Origin: Candidatus Limnocylindrales bacterium
GTDB lineage: Bacteria > Desulfobacterota > Binatia > UBA1149 > CAITLU01
NCBI GenBank assembly: GCA_035626395.1
Contig: DASPNR010000042.1
Span: 784,484 to 848,483, forward strand
Direction of reading: 5' to 3'
Length of the DNA stretch: 64,000 nt
Notes under the pieces: model-generated
What the model saw: the letters and a program-made list of their open reading frames with translations, nothing else
What the model was told of the DNA's origin: nothing
Databases searched by the model: none
In this document: positions 26,358 to 35,532 of the stretch, piece after piece
Layout of the letters: every line of letters begins with the position of its first letter
Position numbering within the stretch: the stretch's first letter is position 1
Program-made: the position numbers and the translations under genes

Positions 26358-27044
26358 ATGGACCTCCATCTGAGATCGAGCGCGATACTGCGAGCGCTGC
26401 TCGGCGCCATCGCCGCCGTGGCGGTGGCGCATCTGGCAGCGCAGCTAGGCGCGCCGGCCTTCGACGTTCCCTCCAGCCATCCCGCCGTGCGCGCGCTCAA
26501 CATGGACCAGGAGCCGAGCGTGCCCACGCTGCTGGCGATGGCGCTTTGGGCGATTGCGTTCGTGCTGGCCACATTGATCGCGCTCGGCGAGCATCGCGCG
26601 CGCCGTCGGCATGCTGGCGCATGGGCCTTCTTCGCCGTGGTGCTGGGCTACCTGCTCGCGGACGAGCAGCTCGGGCTGCACGAAGCGCTTGCGGTGTCGC
26701 TCTCGTCGTCGCGGGCTCAGCCGGCGCTGCGCGCCACGTGGGTCGTGCCCTACGGCGTTGCCGCGGGGGCCGGAGTGGCGCTCGGCTATCGCGTTGCGCG
26801 TGAGCTGCCGATGTCGGTGCGATGGTGGCTGCGAGCGGCGATCGTGACTTTTGCGAGCGGTGCCGCGGGAATGGAACTGCTCGGCGGACTCTATCTCGAG
26901 CGCCACGGCCACGATCTCTTCTACCATCTCACCTTCGTGACGGCCGAAGAGTCGATGGAGATGATCGGCCTGGCGTTTCTGGTGCGCGCGCTTCTCGAGT
27001 GCCTTCACTTGACGCAGCCGCACATCCACTTGCACCTGGACTGA
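26358..27044 (+). CDS. Polytopic membrane protein of unknown function
   Basis: A 228-residue protein starting at MDLHLRSSAILRALLG behind GGGGAG. About six hydrophobic helices are visible (ILRALLGAIAAVAVAHLAA, LLAMALWAIAFVLATLIAL, AGAWAFFAVVLGYLLA, YGVAAGAGVALGYRV, AIVTFASGAAGMELLGG, MEMIGLAFLVRALLE). Loops contain conserved-looking acidic and His residues (DEQLGLHEAL, ERHGHDLFYHLTFVTAEESME). The His/Glu pairs at the ends of helices could be metal- or proton-binding. Family not recognised. It is divergent from the FKBP lipoprotein. Confidence 0.7.
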   Translation: MDLHLRSSAILRALLGAIAAVAVAHLAAQLGAPAFDVPSSHPAVRALNMDQEPSVPTLLAMALWAIAFVLATLIALGEHRARRRHAGAWAFFAVVLGYLLADEQLGLHEALAVSLSSSRAQPALRATWVVPYGVAAGAGVALGYRVARELPMSVRWWLRAAIVTFASGAAGMELLGGLYLERHGHDLFYHLTFVTAEESMEMIGLAFLVRALLECLHLTQPHIHLHLD

Positions 27045-27094
27045 CCATACGGCGCGTCTCCTTTTTCCGTCGAGGCCGCCGCGGGTTCCGGTTC

Positions 27095-28900
27095 CTACGC
27101 CGAGCGCTTGTCCTCGAGCTCGCTCCAGCGCGCATACAGCCGTTCGACTTCCGCCTGCGCCTCTTCGAGCTGGCGATAACGCACGGCGACCTCCGCAGCG
27201 TCGCTTGCGATCGCCGGATCGGCCGCACGCTGCTGCGCCTGCGCCAGCATTTCCTCGGCGCGAACGATCGTCTCTTCCATCGCGTCCCACTCGCGCTGCT
27301 CGTGGTAGCTGAGCTTGCGCGGCCTGGCTTTCTCGGAGGGTGGAGCAGTCTCGCGAGCGACTTCCTTTCGCGCGGCGGCAGGGGCCGGCCGCTGCCGCCG
27401 CGTCGCCTCCCACTGCCGATAGTCGGCGTAGGGAACGACGCGGCCGCTGCCGTCCAGGCCCAGCACCGTGTTGGTCACGCGCTCGAACAGATACCGATCG
27501 TGCGTGACCAGCACGACGGCGCCAGGAAACTCGAGCAGGCTTTCCTCGAGCACCTCGAGCGTGGGAATGTCCAGGTCGTTGGTCGGCTCGTCGAGCACCA
27601 GCACGTCGGCCGGCTGCAGCATCAGGCTGGCCAGCAGCACGCGGGCCTGCTCGCCGCCCGACAGCTTTCCCACCGGCATCGCCAGCTGCTCGGAGCGGAA
27701 CAGGAAGCGCTGCGCCCATCCCGCCACGTGCACGGGCCGGCCAGCGAAGATCACCTGGTCGCCTGCCGGCGCCAGCGCGCGCCGCAGCGTCAGCGACGGA
27801 TCGAGCGCCGTGCGATGCTGGTCGAGCATCGACACGCGCAGGCCATCGGCGCGCTCGATGCGGCCGCTATCGGGCTCGAGCTCTCCGACGAGCAGGCGGA
27901 TCAGGGTGGACTTTCCGCTGCCGTTCGGGCCGAGCAGGCCGAGGCGCGTGCCCGGGGCCAGCACGATGCTGGCGTCGCGCACGATCGTTCGATCGCCGAA
28001 GCTCTTGGCCACGTCCTCGGCCACGAGCAGGCGTCTGGTGCGCCGGTCGCTGGCGCGGAAATCGATGCCCGTCGCGCGCCGGTCCAGGCGTGCACTGACG
28101 TCGGAGAGCTCCTCCATCAAGCGTCCCGCTTCCTCGATGCGTGCCTGCTGCTTGGTCGTGCGCGCCTTGGGCCCCCGCCGCAGCCACTCGACTTCGCGTC
28201 GCACGCGGTTGGCCAGCGTCGCCTGCCAGCGAGCCTGCTCGGTCAGCGCCGCGTCCTTGCGCTCGAGGAACTCGCTGTAGCGTCCGCGCGTCTCGAAAAA
28301 GCCGCCGTCGTGGACAGGGTCCAGGTCGAACATGCGCTGCGCCACGTTCTCGAGGAACCATCGGTCGTGACTGACGACGATGAACGCCGAGCGCTGCGAC
28401 GTGAGCAGGCTCTCCAGCCACAGAATGCCGTCGAGGTCGAGATGGTTGGTCGGCTCGTCCAGCAGCAGGACGTCCGGCTCGGTGATGAGGGCCTCGGCGA
28501 TGGCGAGGCGCTTTTGCCAGCCGCCCGACAGTGTGGCGGGAGCGACTTCCGGATCGGTGAAGCCGCAGCGCCCGAGCATGGCCCGAACCCGCGCCTGACG
28601 GGCCGCGCGGTCGTCCGCTATCGCGTGCAGCGCGGACTCCAGAACCGCAGCGGCAGTGGCGGCGCGAAAGGAGGGATGCTGCGGAAGGTAGGCGAGGCGA
28701 GTCAGCCGCCGCAGCGTCACGGCCCCGCGATCGGGTGCTTCGATGCCGGCAAGCAAGCGCAGCAGCGTGGATTTTCCGCAGCCGTTGGGGCCGACCATGC
28801 CGACGCGGTCGCCGTCGTGGATGCCGAAGGAAACGCCGGTGAAGAGCGGCACCGCGCCGTACGCCTTCGTCAGGTCCTGGCATCCCAGCAGCACGGCCAT
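27095..28900 (-). CDS. uup: ABC-F family ATPase (Uup-like)
   Basis: A 601-residue soluble protein with two ATP-binding cassettes and no membrane domain. Cassette 1 has VGPNGCGKSTLLRLLAG, LSGGWQKRLAIAE and LLLDEPTNHLDLDG. Cassette 2 has GPNGSGKSTLIRLLVG, LSGGEQARVLLAS and LVLDEPTNDLDIPT. The ~80-residue linker between them and a C-terminal coiled coil (residues ~520-600) match Uup. ABC-F proteins act on ribosomes, and Uup has also been linked to replication and transposon excision. The cognate substrate site cannot be read from sequence. Confidence 0.93.
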   Translation of the reverse strand: MAVLLGCQDLTKAYGAVPLFTGVSFGIHDGDRVGMVGPNGCGKSTLLRLLAGIEAPDRGAVTLRRLTRLAYLPQHPSFRAATAAAVLESALHAIADDRAARQARVRAMLGRCGFTDPEVAPATLSGGWQKRLAIAEALITEPDVLLLDEPTNHLDLDGILWLESLLTSQRSAFIVVSHDRWFLENVAQRMFDLDPVHDGGFFETRGRYSEFLERKDAALTEQARWQATLANRVRREVEWLRRGPKARTTKQQARIEEAGRLMEELSDVSARLDRRATGIDFRASDRRTRRLLVAEDVAKSFGDRTIVRDASIVLAPGTRLGLLGPNGSGKSTLIRLLVGELEPDSGRIERADGLRVSMLDQHRTALDPSLTLRRALAPAGDQVIFAGRPVHVAGWAQRFLFRSEQLAMPVGKLSGGEQARVLLASLMLQPADVLVLDEPTNDLDIPTLEVLEESLLEFPGAVVLVTHDRYLFERVTNTVLGLDGSGRVVPYADYRQWEATRRQRPAPAAARKEVARETAPPSEKARPRKLSYHEQREWDAMEETIVRAEEMLAQAQQRAADPAIASDAAEVAVRYRQLEEAQAEVERLYARWSELEDKRSA

Positions 28901-29185
28901 AGCGGGCGACGGTTTAGCCGGGGAGGGCCGGGGAACAAATCAGGCAGGCCGCCAGCGCGAGTCGCCCTGGCGATCGCATTCGTGAGGCGGCGCTGGGAAC
29001 GGCGACGAGACTCTTAGAATGGCCACAGCCATCGCCATGCGTGCGAATCATGACAATGGTTCTTTGCCCGCGGCGAAATCCCCTGGTTCCTACACCATCG
29101 AACTGATATCGCTCTAAAAGTCGTGGCGATCTGCGCAGGTTCGGGAGGGGCCTGGATCGATCACGCAGAGCCAGGGGGGTGTCAC

Positions 29186-31228
29186 ATGTTCGGTTTCTCG
29201 GCGCGCCGCGCGCGCATCCTTGCGTCTTCGTGTCTGCTGCTTCTCTTGAGCGCCGGTGGCGCGGCCGCGTCCGTGTGCGGCAACGGCGTGGTCGAAACCA
29301 GTGAGGAATGCGATCCGGGCGGCGGCCTCTACATCGAGGGCGATCCGTCGCAGCCGACCTGCACCAACGGCAGCAAGTGCTTCTACGAGAACAGCTGCTG
29401 CAAGTTCAACTGCCAGTTCGTCGGCCAGGGCGCGGCCTGCAACGACGGGGACTCGTGCACGTCTCCCGACGTGTGCAATCAGGTCGGCCTCTGCGTCGGC
29501 ACCGGCAACTCCGTCAACGGAACGCCGTGCGACGACGGCCTGTACTGCAACGGCACCGAGACCTGCAGCAACGGCACATGCGGCTCCTCCAGCGGCGATC
29601 CCTGTCCCGGGACGCTATGCAACACCTGCCAGGAAGCGACGGATACGTGCGTGGATCCGGCCGGCACCGTTTGCGGCAGCGAGACCGGTTGCATCCTTGG
29701 CCAGTGCGACGGCGCCGGCGCGTGCAACGGCCAGCTCATGGACGGTCCGTGCGACGATGGGATCTTCTGCAACGGCGCCGACACCTGCGCCGGTGGCACC
29801 TGCAGCGTCCACGCGGGAGATCCCTGTCTCGGCGGCAGCGAGTGCGCCGATGCCTGCCAGGAAGAAACGGACTCGTGCAACGATCCCGCCGGCACGGCCT
29901 GCACCGATGACGGCAACGCCTGCACCGACGACGTGTGCAACGGCAGCGGCGTCTGCCACAGCCCGCCCAACACCGCCGCCTGTGACGACGGCGTCTTCTG
30001 CAACGGCGCAGACGCCTGCTCCGGCGGCAGCTGCTCGGTGCACGCCGGCAATCCGTGTCCCGACGATGTCGGGTGCACCGTCGATGCATGCGACGAGGAC
30101 GCCGACAGCTGCTCCAACACGCCGAACGATGCCGCCTGCGACGACGCTCTCTACTGCAACGGCCCCGAGACGTGCCATGCCATCCTCGACTGCCAGAACG
30201 CCGTCTCCCCGTGCGTCGACGGCAACTCGTGTACCGTCGACAACTGCAACGAAGCGACGGACCTCTGCAGCTACGATCCTCTGCCCGAGCTGGCCGCCTG
30301 TAACGACGGCTCCGATTGCACCATCGACGACATCTGCGTCGGCGGCGGCTGCGTGGGAGAGCCGCCGCTGATGGCGGATCTGTGCCCGTGGGTTCTGGTC
30401 GAGCGGGAGGACGCCAAGGGCGACCGTATCAAGACCGGTTTCGAAACCATCGTCGGCGGCGACATCTGCGGCGGGTTCCTGCTGCTCGGAGATGCGTCGA
30501 TCAACGAAGGCGACGTCGTCTCGGAGCTGACCGACGGGCGCGGTGCGATCCGCATCGGCGCAGCCGCGCTGATGTACGACGACATCGCCAGCGGCGGCGG
30601 CGGCGCGAAGGGACGTCCGAACGGCGTCAAGGTCCCGTACACGGAGGAGTACCGACTGGATCCGGGTACCGTAACGCCCAAGAGCGATGCGACCGGCAGC
30701 TATGACCTCGACGGCAGCAACCCGCTCGTGGGACAGTGCGCGCTGGCTCGCGACAGCTTCGGCCCCGCGGCAGCAGCGCTGGATGCGCTGCCGACAACGG
30801 CCAATGCGGGCTCGGTGGCGATGCGTGCGGGCGAGCTGGTCACGATCACGGTGCCTGACCCGGGCGCGCTCAACATCATCGACATTGGCGACATCCGCGG
30901 CTCGACCGATTCGGTACTGGAGATCGACGGCGGATCTGATCCCGCCACCGTCGTGGTCCTGCGCGTGGCGGGACGCCTGCAGCTACGCGCGAGAGCGCGG
31001 ATCGACCTCGTCGGCGGCCTGACGCCCGAGCGGCTCCTGATCTACGTCAGCGGCCGCAAGTGCGAGCTCGGCGACAAGGCCGAAGGAGCCGGCACGCTCC
31101 TGTGCACGGCCGGCCGTTTGAAGTTCGGCACGCAGACGTTGTGGACCGGCGCCCTGTACGGTGCCGGCCGCCTGGTGCGTCTGGGCGACCGGACCGAGCT
31201 CATCCGTCAGGCATTCCAGGGGTTCTGA
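29186..31228 (+). CDS. Large secreted Cys-rich repeat protein with beta-rich C-terminal domain
   Basis: A 680-residue protein starting at 29186 with a ribosome-binding site (AGGGGGG) and signal peptide (LASSCLLLLLSAGGAAA). Residues ~30-395 are packed with Cys modules: one DUF4215-like start (CGNGVVETSEECD), then repeats of CDDGLYCNGTETC, CSVHAGDPC, CTDDVCNGSGVC and similar CTDD.C (Dicty_CTDC-like) units. The C-terminal ~285 residues switch to a Cys-poor, Gly/Asp-rich beta domain (GGDICGGFLLLGDASINEGD, NIIDIGDIRGSTDSVLEIDG, LQLRARARIDLVGG) that looks like a right-handed helix or sandwich. It is probably extracellular or surface-bound; function unknown. Confidence 0.8.
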   Translation: MFGFSARRARILASSCLLLLLSAGGAAASVCGNGVVETSEECDPGGGLYIEGDPSQPTCTNGSKCFYENSCCKFNCQFVGQGAACNDGDSCTSPDVCNQVGLCVGTGNSVNGTPCDDGLYCNGTETCSNGTCGSSSGDPCPGTLCNTCQEATDTCVDPAGTVCGSETGCILGQCDGAGACNGQLMDGPCDDGIFCNGADTCAGGTCSVHAGDPCLGGSECADACQEETDSCNDPAGTACTDDGNACTDDVCNGSGVCHSPPNTAACDDGVFCNGADACSGGSCSVHAGNPCPDDVGCTVDACDEDADSCSNTPNDAACDDALYCNGPETCHAILDCQNAVSPCVDGNSCTVDNCNEATDLCSYDPLPELAACNDGSDCTIDDICVGGGCVGEPPLMADLCPWVLVEREDAKGDRIKTGFETIVGGDICGGFLLLGDASINEGDVVSELTDGRGAIRIGAAALMYDDIASGGGGAKGRPNGVKVPYTEEYRLDPGTVTPKSDATGSYDLDGSNPLVGQCALARDSFGPAAAALDALPTTANAGSVAMRAGELVTITVPDPGALNIIDIGDIRGSTDSVLEIDGGSDPATVVVLRVAGRLQLRARARIDLVGGLTPERLLIYVSGRKCELGDKAEGAGTLLCTAGRLKFGTQTLWTGALYGAGRLVRLGDRTELIRQAFQGF

Positions 31229-31230
31229 CG

Positions 31231-32013
31231 TCACTTTCGGGCGGCAGGCGAGGGGTCGCCGTCGCCGTGCGATTCGACGGCCCACTCCGGGCGCGGAATG
31301 GATCGGAACGATTCGCGCAGCGCCGTTCCCCATTGCTCGCGCAGGTTGCGGAAGTACGGATCGTCGCTGGTGATGCGCTTTCGCACCTCGGGAGCGTACG
31401 TATTCTCCCGATACACGAGCAGGTCGATGGGGAGGCCGACGGTGAGATTGGAGCGCAGTGTCGAGTCCATGGAGACCAGCGCCAGCTTCACCGCATCGTA
31501 GAGATCGGTTTCGTAGCTTGCGGCGCGGTCCAGGATCGGCTTGCCGTACTTGTGCTCGCCGATCTGCATGAAGGGCGAGTCCTCGCACGCCTCGATGAAG
31601 TTGCCGGCCGAGTAGATCTGATAGAGCTGCACGGGGCGCCCTCGAATCTGGCCTCCGAGCAGCAGCGAGACTTCGAACGCGACGTGCTGCTGCTTCATCG
31701 CCTCGCCGTCGCTGCGGTAGACGGCCCGCACCGCCTCGCCAACCAGCTGGGCGGCGCGGAACATGGTCGGCACCGTGCGCAGCGTCTCGGGGTCCACGCC
31801 TCCCTCGGCCGTCAGGCCCTCACACACCATGTTGACGACGGACTGGGTGACGGCGAGGTTGCCGGCGGTCATCAGCGCGATCATGCGCTCTCCCGGCGTC
31901 TCGATGACGTGCATTTTCTTGAAGGTGGCGATGTTGTCGACGCCCGCGTTGGTGCGCGTGTCCGACACCATGACGAGCCCATCGCGCAGACGCAGCGCTA
32001 CACAGTAGGTCAT
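31231..32013 (-). CDS. Anbu-type proteasome-like N-terminal nucleophile hydrolase
   Basis: A 260-residue protein that begins MTYCVALRLRDGLVMVSDTR if read from 32013. That start is preferred because it places Thr at position 2, exposed as the catalytic nucleophile after Met removal, and because AAGGGGAC lies upstream. TNAGVDNIATFKKMHV, MIALMTAGNLAVTQSV and SNLTVGLPIDLLVY match the Anbu ('ancestral beta-subunit') relatives of HslV and proteasome beta subunits. It ends an operon with ATP-grasp, alpha-E and transglutaminase genes, the classic Anbu neighbourhood. A role in processing a peptide or protein made by the partners is inferred. Confidence 0.88.
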   Translation of the reverse strand: MTYCVALRLRDGLVMVSDTRTNAGVDNIATFKKMHVIETPGERMIALMTAGNLAVTQSVVNMVCEGLTAEGGVDPETLRTVPTMFRAAQLVGEAVRAVYRSDGEAMKQQHVAFEVSLLLGGQIRGRPVQLYQIYSAGNFIEACEDSPFMQIGEHKYGKPILDRAASYETDLYDAVKLALVSMDSTLRSNLTVGLPIDLLVYRENTYAPEVRKRITSDDPYFRNLREQWGTALRESFRSIPRPEWAVESHGDGDPSPAARK

Positions 32014-32142
32014 TCGTCCCCTTGCGCCGCTTGGCGGCGACATCGACGGCAGCGAGTCCTTGCCGTCGGCTCGTGGATGGGCGCGCGCGACTGCGGTCGT
32101 TCCGGCGCGATCAGGCGATCCCGCCGTGGTCGGAGGCGGGAG

Positions 32143-32958
32143 CTACTGCTGCGCGCCGGCAGGACGCACGTCCACCAGCACCGACATCGTCTCTTCCGCC
32201 AGCCCTCGCCGCACTCCGCGCACGGGGCACGCCTCGGAGTAATCGAGGCCGATTGCCACGCGGACGTAGGAGTCGGTGGGACAGACGAAGTTGGCTGCGT
32301 CGAATCCTATCCAGCCAAGCTCCCCGACCCAAGCCTCTGCCCATGCGTGGCCGGCCTGCGTCGCCCCCCCTGAGCCGGCAGGTTGGAGGTAGCCGCCGAC
32401 GTAGCGAGCCGGGTGACCGAGAAGGCGCGCACAGGAGGCGAACACGTGCGCGTGGTCCTGGCATACGCCGGCGCCGCGTCCGACGGCTTCGTCGGCCGTT
32501 GTTCCCGTGTCGGTGACATCGGCGGCGTAGCGGACGTGGCGGTGCACCGCTTCCATCAGCGCGTGAAGCACCTCGAGGGCGTCGCCGCGTCCGCGCACGG
32601 CTTCGGCAATCTCGCGCAGCCGCTCGCTCGGCTCGGTCAGCGCGGTCGTGCGCAGCCAGTACGCCGGCGGAAGGCGCTCGACGCCGCCGCGCACGATGCC
32701 GGACCGGTCGGAGGTCTCGACTTCGCCTTCGGCAATCACCGTCGCGCTCTGGTGCGCCCGCGTCAGCGTCAGCACGTGCAGGATGTTTCCATAGCCGTCG
32801 TCGGTGGACGGAAGCGGGCGGCCGTCGGTATGCGCCAGGCGCCACCACACCACCCACTGCCCGTCGTGGCTCTGAGGCGTCAGGCGCAGCAGCTGTGCGG
32901 CGTAGTCGACCGGCCGGTCGTAGGCATAGGTGGTCTGGTGACGGATGTGGATGCGCAT
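32143..32958 (-). CDS. Transglutaminase-like protein (Anbu-operon type)
   Basis: A 271-residue protein starting MRIHIRHQTTYAYDRPVDYA, the usual N-terminal beta domain of bacterial transglutaminase-like proteins. The catalytic triad is visible as GAGVCQDHAH (Cys166), AGHAWAEAW (His204) and GWIGFDAAN (Asp220). Such proteins cleave or transfer peptide bonds. In this operon type they are predicted to act on products of the ATP-grasp and alpha-E proteins. The start lies 11 bp after the alpha-E stop. The Anbu gene follows after 129 bp. Confidence 0.92.
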   Translation of the reverse strand: MRIHIRHQTTYAYDRPVDYAAQLLRLTPQSHDGQWVVWWRLAHTDGRPLPSTDDGYGNILHVLTLTRAHQSATVIAEGEVETSDRSGIVRGGVERLPPAYWLRTTALTEPSERLREIAEAVRGRGDALEVLHALMEAVHRHVRYAADVTDTGTTADEAVGRGAGVCQDHAHVFASCARLLGHPARYVGGYLQPAGSGGATQAGHAWAEAWVGELGWIGFDAANFVCPTDSYVRVAIGLDYSEACPVRGVRRGLAEETMSVLVDVRPAGAQQ

Positions 32959-32969
32959 GGGCAGCGGCC

Positions 32970-33911
32970 TCAGGTCAGGTACTTGACCGCGATCTCCTGC
33001 CCGAGCGCCGCGTTCTCGCGCAGAAAGCCCTGCAGGAACTCGTGCAGCCCGTCCTGGAAGATCTGCTCGATGCGCCCGTAACGCAGCGTGGAGTGCATTT
33101 GTCCGGCCAGACGGTGGCATTCGCCGCGGTCGGCGTAGGCGCCGGCAAGGGCGTCCAGACGCAGCGTGACCTCGTCGAAGCAGCTTCGCAGCGAGCGCGG
33201 CATCTCGGGCCGCAGCAGGAGCAGGTCGGCGATCAGCCACGGCTGCAGGCGGTCGCGATAGACCCAATGATAGGCGCGTAGCGCCGAGACCGAGCGCAGG
33301 ATGGCGGCCCATTGGTAGTAGTCGCGCGCGCCGCCGATGCTCTCGTGCTCCGGCAGCAGCACGTGGTACTTGACGTCCAGGATGCGTGCGGTGTTGTCGG
33401 CGCGCTCGAGGAACGTACCGAGGCGAACGAACCAGTAGGCGTCGTTGCGCAGCATCGTGTTGGCGTAGGCGCCGCCGAACAGGATCGAGCGCTCCTTGAC
33501 CCACTCCAGAAACCGCCGCGCCTTCTCCGGAGTCGGCGGCTCGGGACACACCGAGCGCAGATCGAGCCAGGTCGTGTTGACCGCCTCCCACATGTCGGCG
33601 CTCAGCGCCGTGCGCACGGCGCGCGAGTTGGCGCGAGCCGTCTGCAGGCACGAGACGATGGAGGAAGGATTGCTCTGGTCGCAGGCCAGGTGCTCGAGCA
33701 CGGTCTGCGCCGTCGGCGTCTCGTACCTGGCGTAGAACGTCGTCTCGCAGCCGGCAGCCACCACCGTCGAATGCCATTCGACCGTATCGCTTTCGGCCTC
33801 CGGCGACAGGTTGGCCATGCGCAGGCCCACGTCGAGAAGGCGCGCCGTGTTCTCGGCGCGTTCCATGTAGCGGGCCAGCCAGAACAGGTCTTCGGCGGTG
33901 CGGCTCAGCAC
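32970..33911 (-). CDS. Alpha-E domain protein
   Basis: A 313-residue all-helical protein that begins VLSRTAEDLFWLARYMERAE, the family's nearly invariant N-terminus, if read from a GTG at 33911. Other landmarks are ENTARLLDVGLRM, SNPSSIVSCLQTARANSRAVR and LGTFLERADNTARILDVKYH. Alpha-E is a module of unknown biochemistry found with circularly permuted ATP-grasp enzymes, transglutaminases and Anbu. It begins 5 bp after the ATP-grasp stop. An upstream in-frame ATG at 33953 is less likely because it adds residues absent from the family. Confidence 0.9.
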   Translation of the reverse strand: MLSRTAEDLFWLARYMERAENTARLLDVGLRMANLSPEAESDTVEWHSTVVAAGCETTFYARYETPTAQTVLEHLACDQSNPSSIVSCLQTARANSRAVRTALSADMWEAVNTTWLDLRSVCPEPPTPEKARRFLEWVKERSILFGGAYANTMLRNDAYWFVRLGTFLERADNTARILDVKYHVLLPEHESIGGARDYYQWAAILRSVSALRAYHWVYRDRLQPWLIADLLLLRPEMPRSLRSCFDEVTLRLDALAGAYADRGECHRLAGQMHSTLRYGRIEQIFQDGLHEFLQGFLRENAALGQEIAVKYLT

Positions 33912-33915
33912 GAGC

Positions 33916-35376
33916 TCATGCCTCCAGCACCCATGTGTCCTTGGTGCCGCCACCCTGGCTCGAGTTCACCACCAACGATCCTTCGCGCAGCGCCACGCGC
34001 GTCAGTCCTCCCGGCACGATGCGGACCTGATCGCCGTAGAGCACGAACGGCCGCAGGTCGACGTGGCGCGGTGCGATGCCGCTCTCGACGAAAGTGGGGC
34101 ACGTCGAAAGCGCCAGCGTCGGCTGCGCGATGTAGCGGTCGGGGCGCGCGCGCAGCATCGCGCGAAACGCCTCGACCTGGGCCCGGCTCGCAGCCGGCCC
34201 CACCAGCATCCCGTAGCCGCCCGAGCCCTGGACGTTCTTGACGACCAGCTCGCCGAGGTGCTCGAGCACATAGGTGAGATCGTCGCGCTGGCTGCAGCGC
34301 CAGGTAGGCACGTTCTCCAGGATCGGCTCCTCGCCGAGAAAGAAGCGGATCATGTCGGGGACGTAGGTGTAGATGGCCTTGTCATCGCAAAGGCCGGTGC
34401 CCACGGCATTGGCGATCGAGACGTTGCCGGCGCGATAGGCGGCGAGCAGCCCAGGCACGCCCAGACTCGAGTCGGGGCGGAACATCAGCGGATCGAGATA
34501 ATCATCGTCGATGCGACGGTAGACGACGTCGACGCGCTGCAGCCCGCGCGTCGTGCGGGTGTAGACGACGAGGTCGATGACGACCAGGTCGAGACCTTCG
34601 ACCAGCTCGATGCCCATCTCGTCGGCCAGGAAGGAATGCTCGTAGTAGGCGCTGTTGTAGGAGCCGGGAGTCAGAAGCACCACGGAGGGCTCGCCGCTGC
34701 AGTTGGGCGGTGCCACCGAGCGCAGCGTGGCCAGCAGCTCGTCGGGATAGTGCGACACCGGCTGCACGCGATGCATCGAGAACAGATCGGGAAACAGCCG
34801 CATCATGACTTCACGGTTCTCGAGCATGTAGGAGACGCCCGAGGGCGTTCGGCAGTTGTCTTCGAGAACGTAGAAGCAGTCGGGTCCCGTGCGCACGACG
34901 TCGATGCCGGAGATGTGCGCGTAGACGCCGCCCGGCGGAGGCAGGCCCTGCATCTGCGCGCAGTAGCCGGGATTGGCCAGCACCATCGCCTGCGGGATTC
35001 TGCCGGCGCGAACCATTTCCTGGCTGGAGTAGGAGTCGGCCAGGAAGGCATTGAGCGCCCGCACGCGCTGCTCCAGTCCGCGGGCCAGGCGCGACCATTC
35101 GGCGGGGTCGAGCACGCGCGGGATGATATCGAACGGGATCAGCCGCTCCGGATCGCCGCCCTCGTTGTAGACCGCAAAGGTGATCCCGGTGCGACGAAAG
35201 ACCGCCTCCGCCTCGTGACGCTTGGCCGCAAGCGCCGCCGCAGGCATCGCATCCAGCCAGGAGGCGATGCTCTCGTACTGCGCGCGCACCTTGCCGTCGG
35301 CCGCCATCTCATCGAAGGCCGGCAGGTCTCGGGTTCGCTCGGTGGCCGTCCGCCCGGGGATGGCACAAACATTCAC
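33916..35376 (-). CDS. Circularly permuted ATP-grasp peptide ligase-like protein
   Basis: A 486-residue protein with the family pattern of circularly permuted ATP-grasp type 2: PAFDEMAADGKVRAQY near the start, then IPFDIIPRVLDPAEW, PGGVYAHISGIDVVRTGPD, YVLEDNCRTPSGVSYMLENR, ELVVKNVQGSGGYGMLVGP and LRPFVLYGDQVRIVPGGLTRVALREGSLVVNSSQGGG. ATP-grasp enzymes join a carboxylate to an amine or thiol via acyl phosphate. It is the first gene of the ATP-grasp/alpha-E/transglutaminase/Anbu operon. The GTG at 35376 lacks a clear ribosome-binding site, so the exact start is uncertain. Confidence 0.9.
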   Translation of the reverse strand: MNVCAIPGRTATERTRDLPAFDEMAADGKVRAQYESIASWLDAMPAAALAAKRHEAEAVFRRTGITFAVYNEGGDPERLIPFDIIPRVLDPAEWSRLARGLEQRVRALNAFLADSYSSQEMVRAGRIPQAMVLANPGYCAQMQGLPPPGGVYAHISGIDVVRTGPDCFYVLEDNCRTPSGVSYMLENREVMMRLFPDLFSMHRVQPVSHYPDELLATLRSVAPPNCSGEPSVVLLTPGSYNSAYYEHSFLADEMGIELVEGLDLVVIDLVVYTRTTRGLQRVDVVYRRIDDDYLDPLMFRPDSSLGVPGLLAAYRAGNVSIANAVGTGLCDDKAIYTYVPDMIRFFLGEEPILENVPTWRCSQRDDLTYVLEHLGELVVKNVQGSGGYGMLVGPAASRAQVEAFRAMLRARPDRYIAQPTLALSTCPTFVESGIAPRHVDLRPFVLYGDQVRIVPGGLTRVALREGSLVVNSSQGGGTKDTWVLEA

Positions 35377-35532
35377 GGGCGTCCGAAGTGCAACGTGCGT
35401 ACCACGGCGCGCCCGGCTCGCGCTCGCAAAATTTCCGCGCGCCGCGGGCTCGCGAATGCTCGCGGGGGTGCTGTCGATGCTGCCGGGCGTGCTCGCAAAA
35501 GCGGCGGCTGTCCAAAACCCGGGCAGCGGGCG

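Noticed and set aside
26822..29017. 731-codon frame antisense to the ABC-F ATPase
   Set aside because: Both ATP-binding cassettes are clear on the minus strand. The antisense sequence is low-complexity.
33898..35532. Upstream extension of the GT-C-like gene antisense to the ATP-grasp gene
   Set aside because: The ATP-grasp protein is well supported on the minus strand. The real membrane protein begins near 35533.
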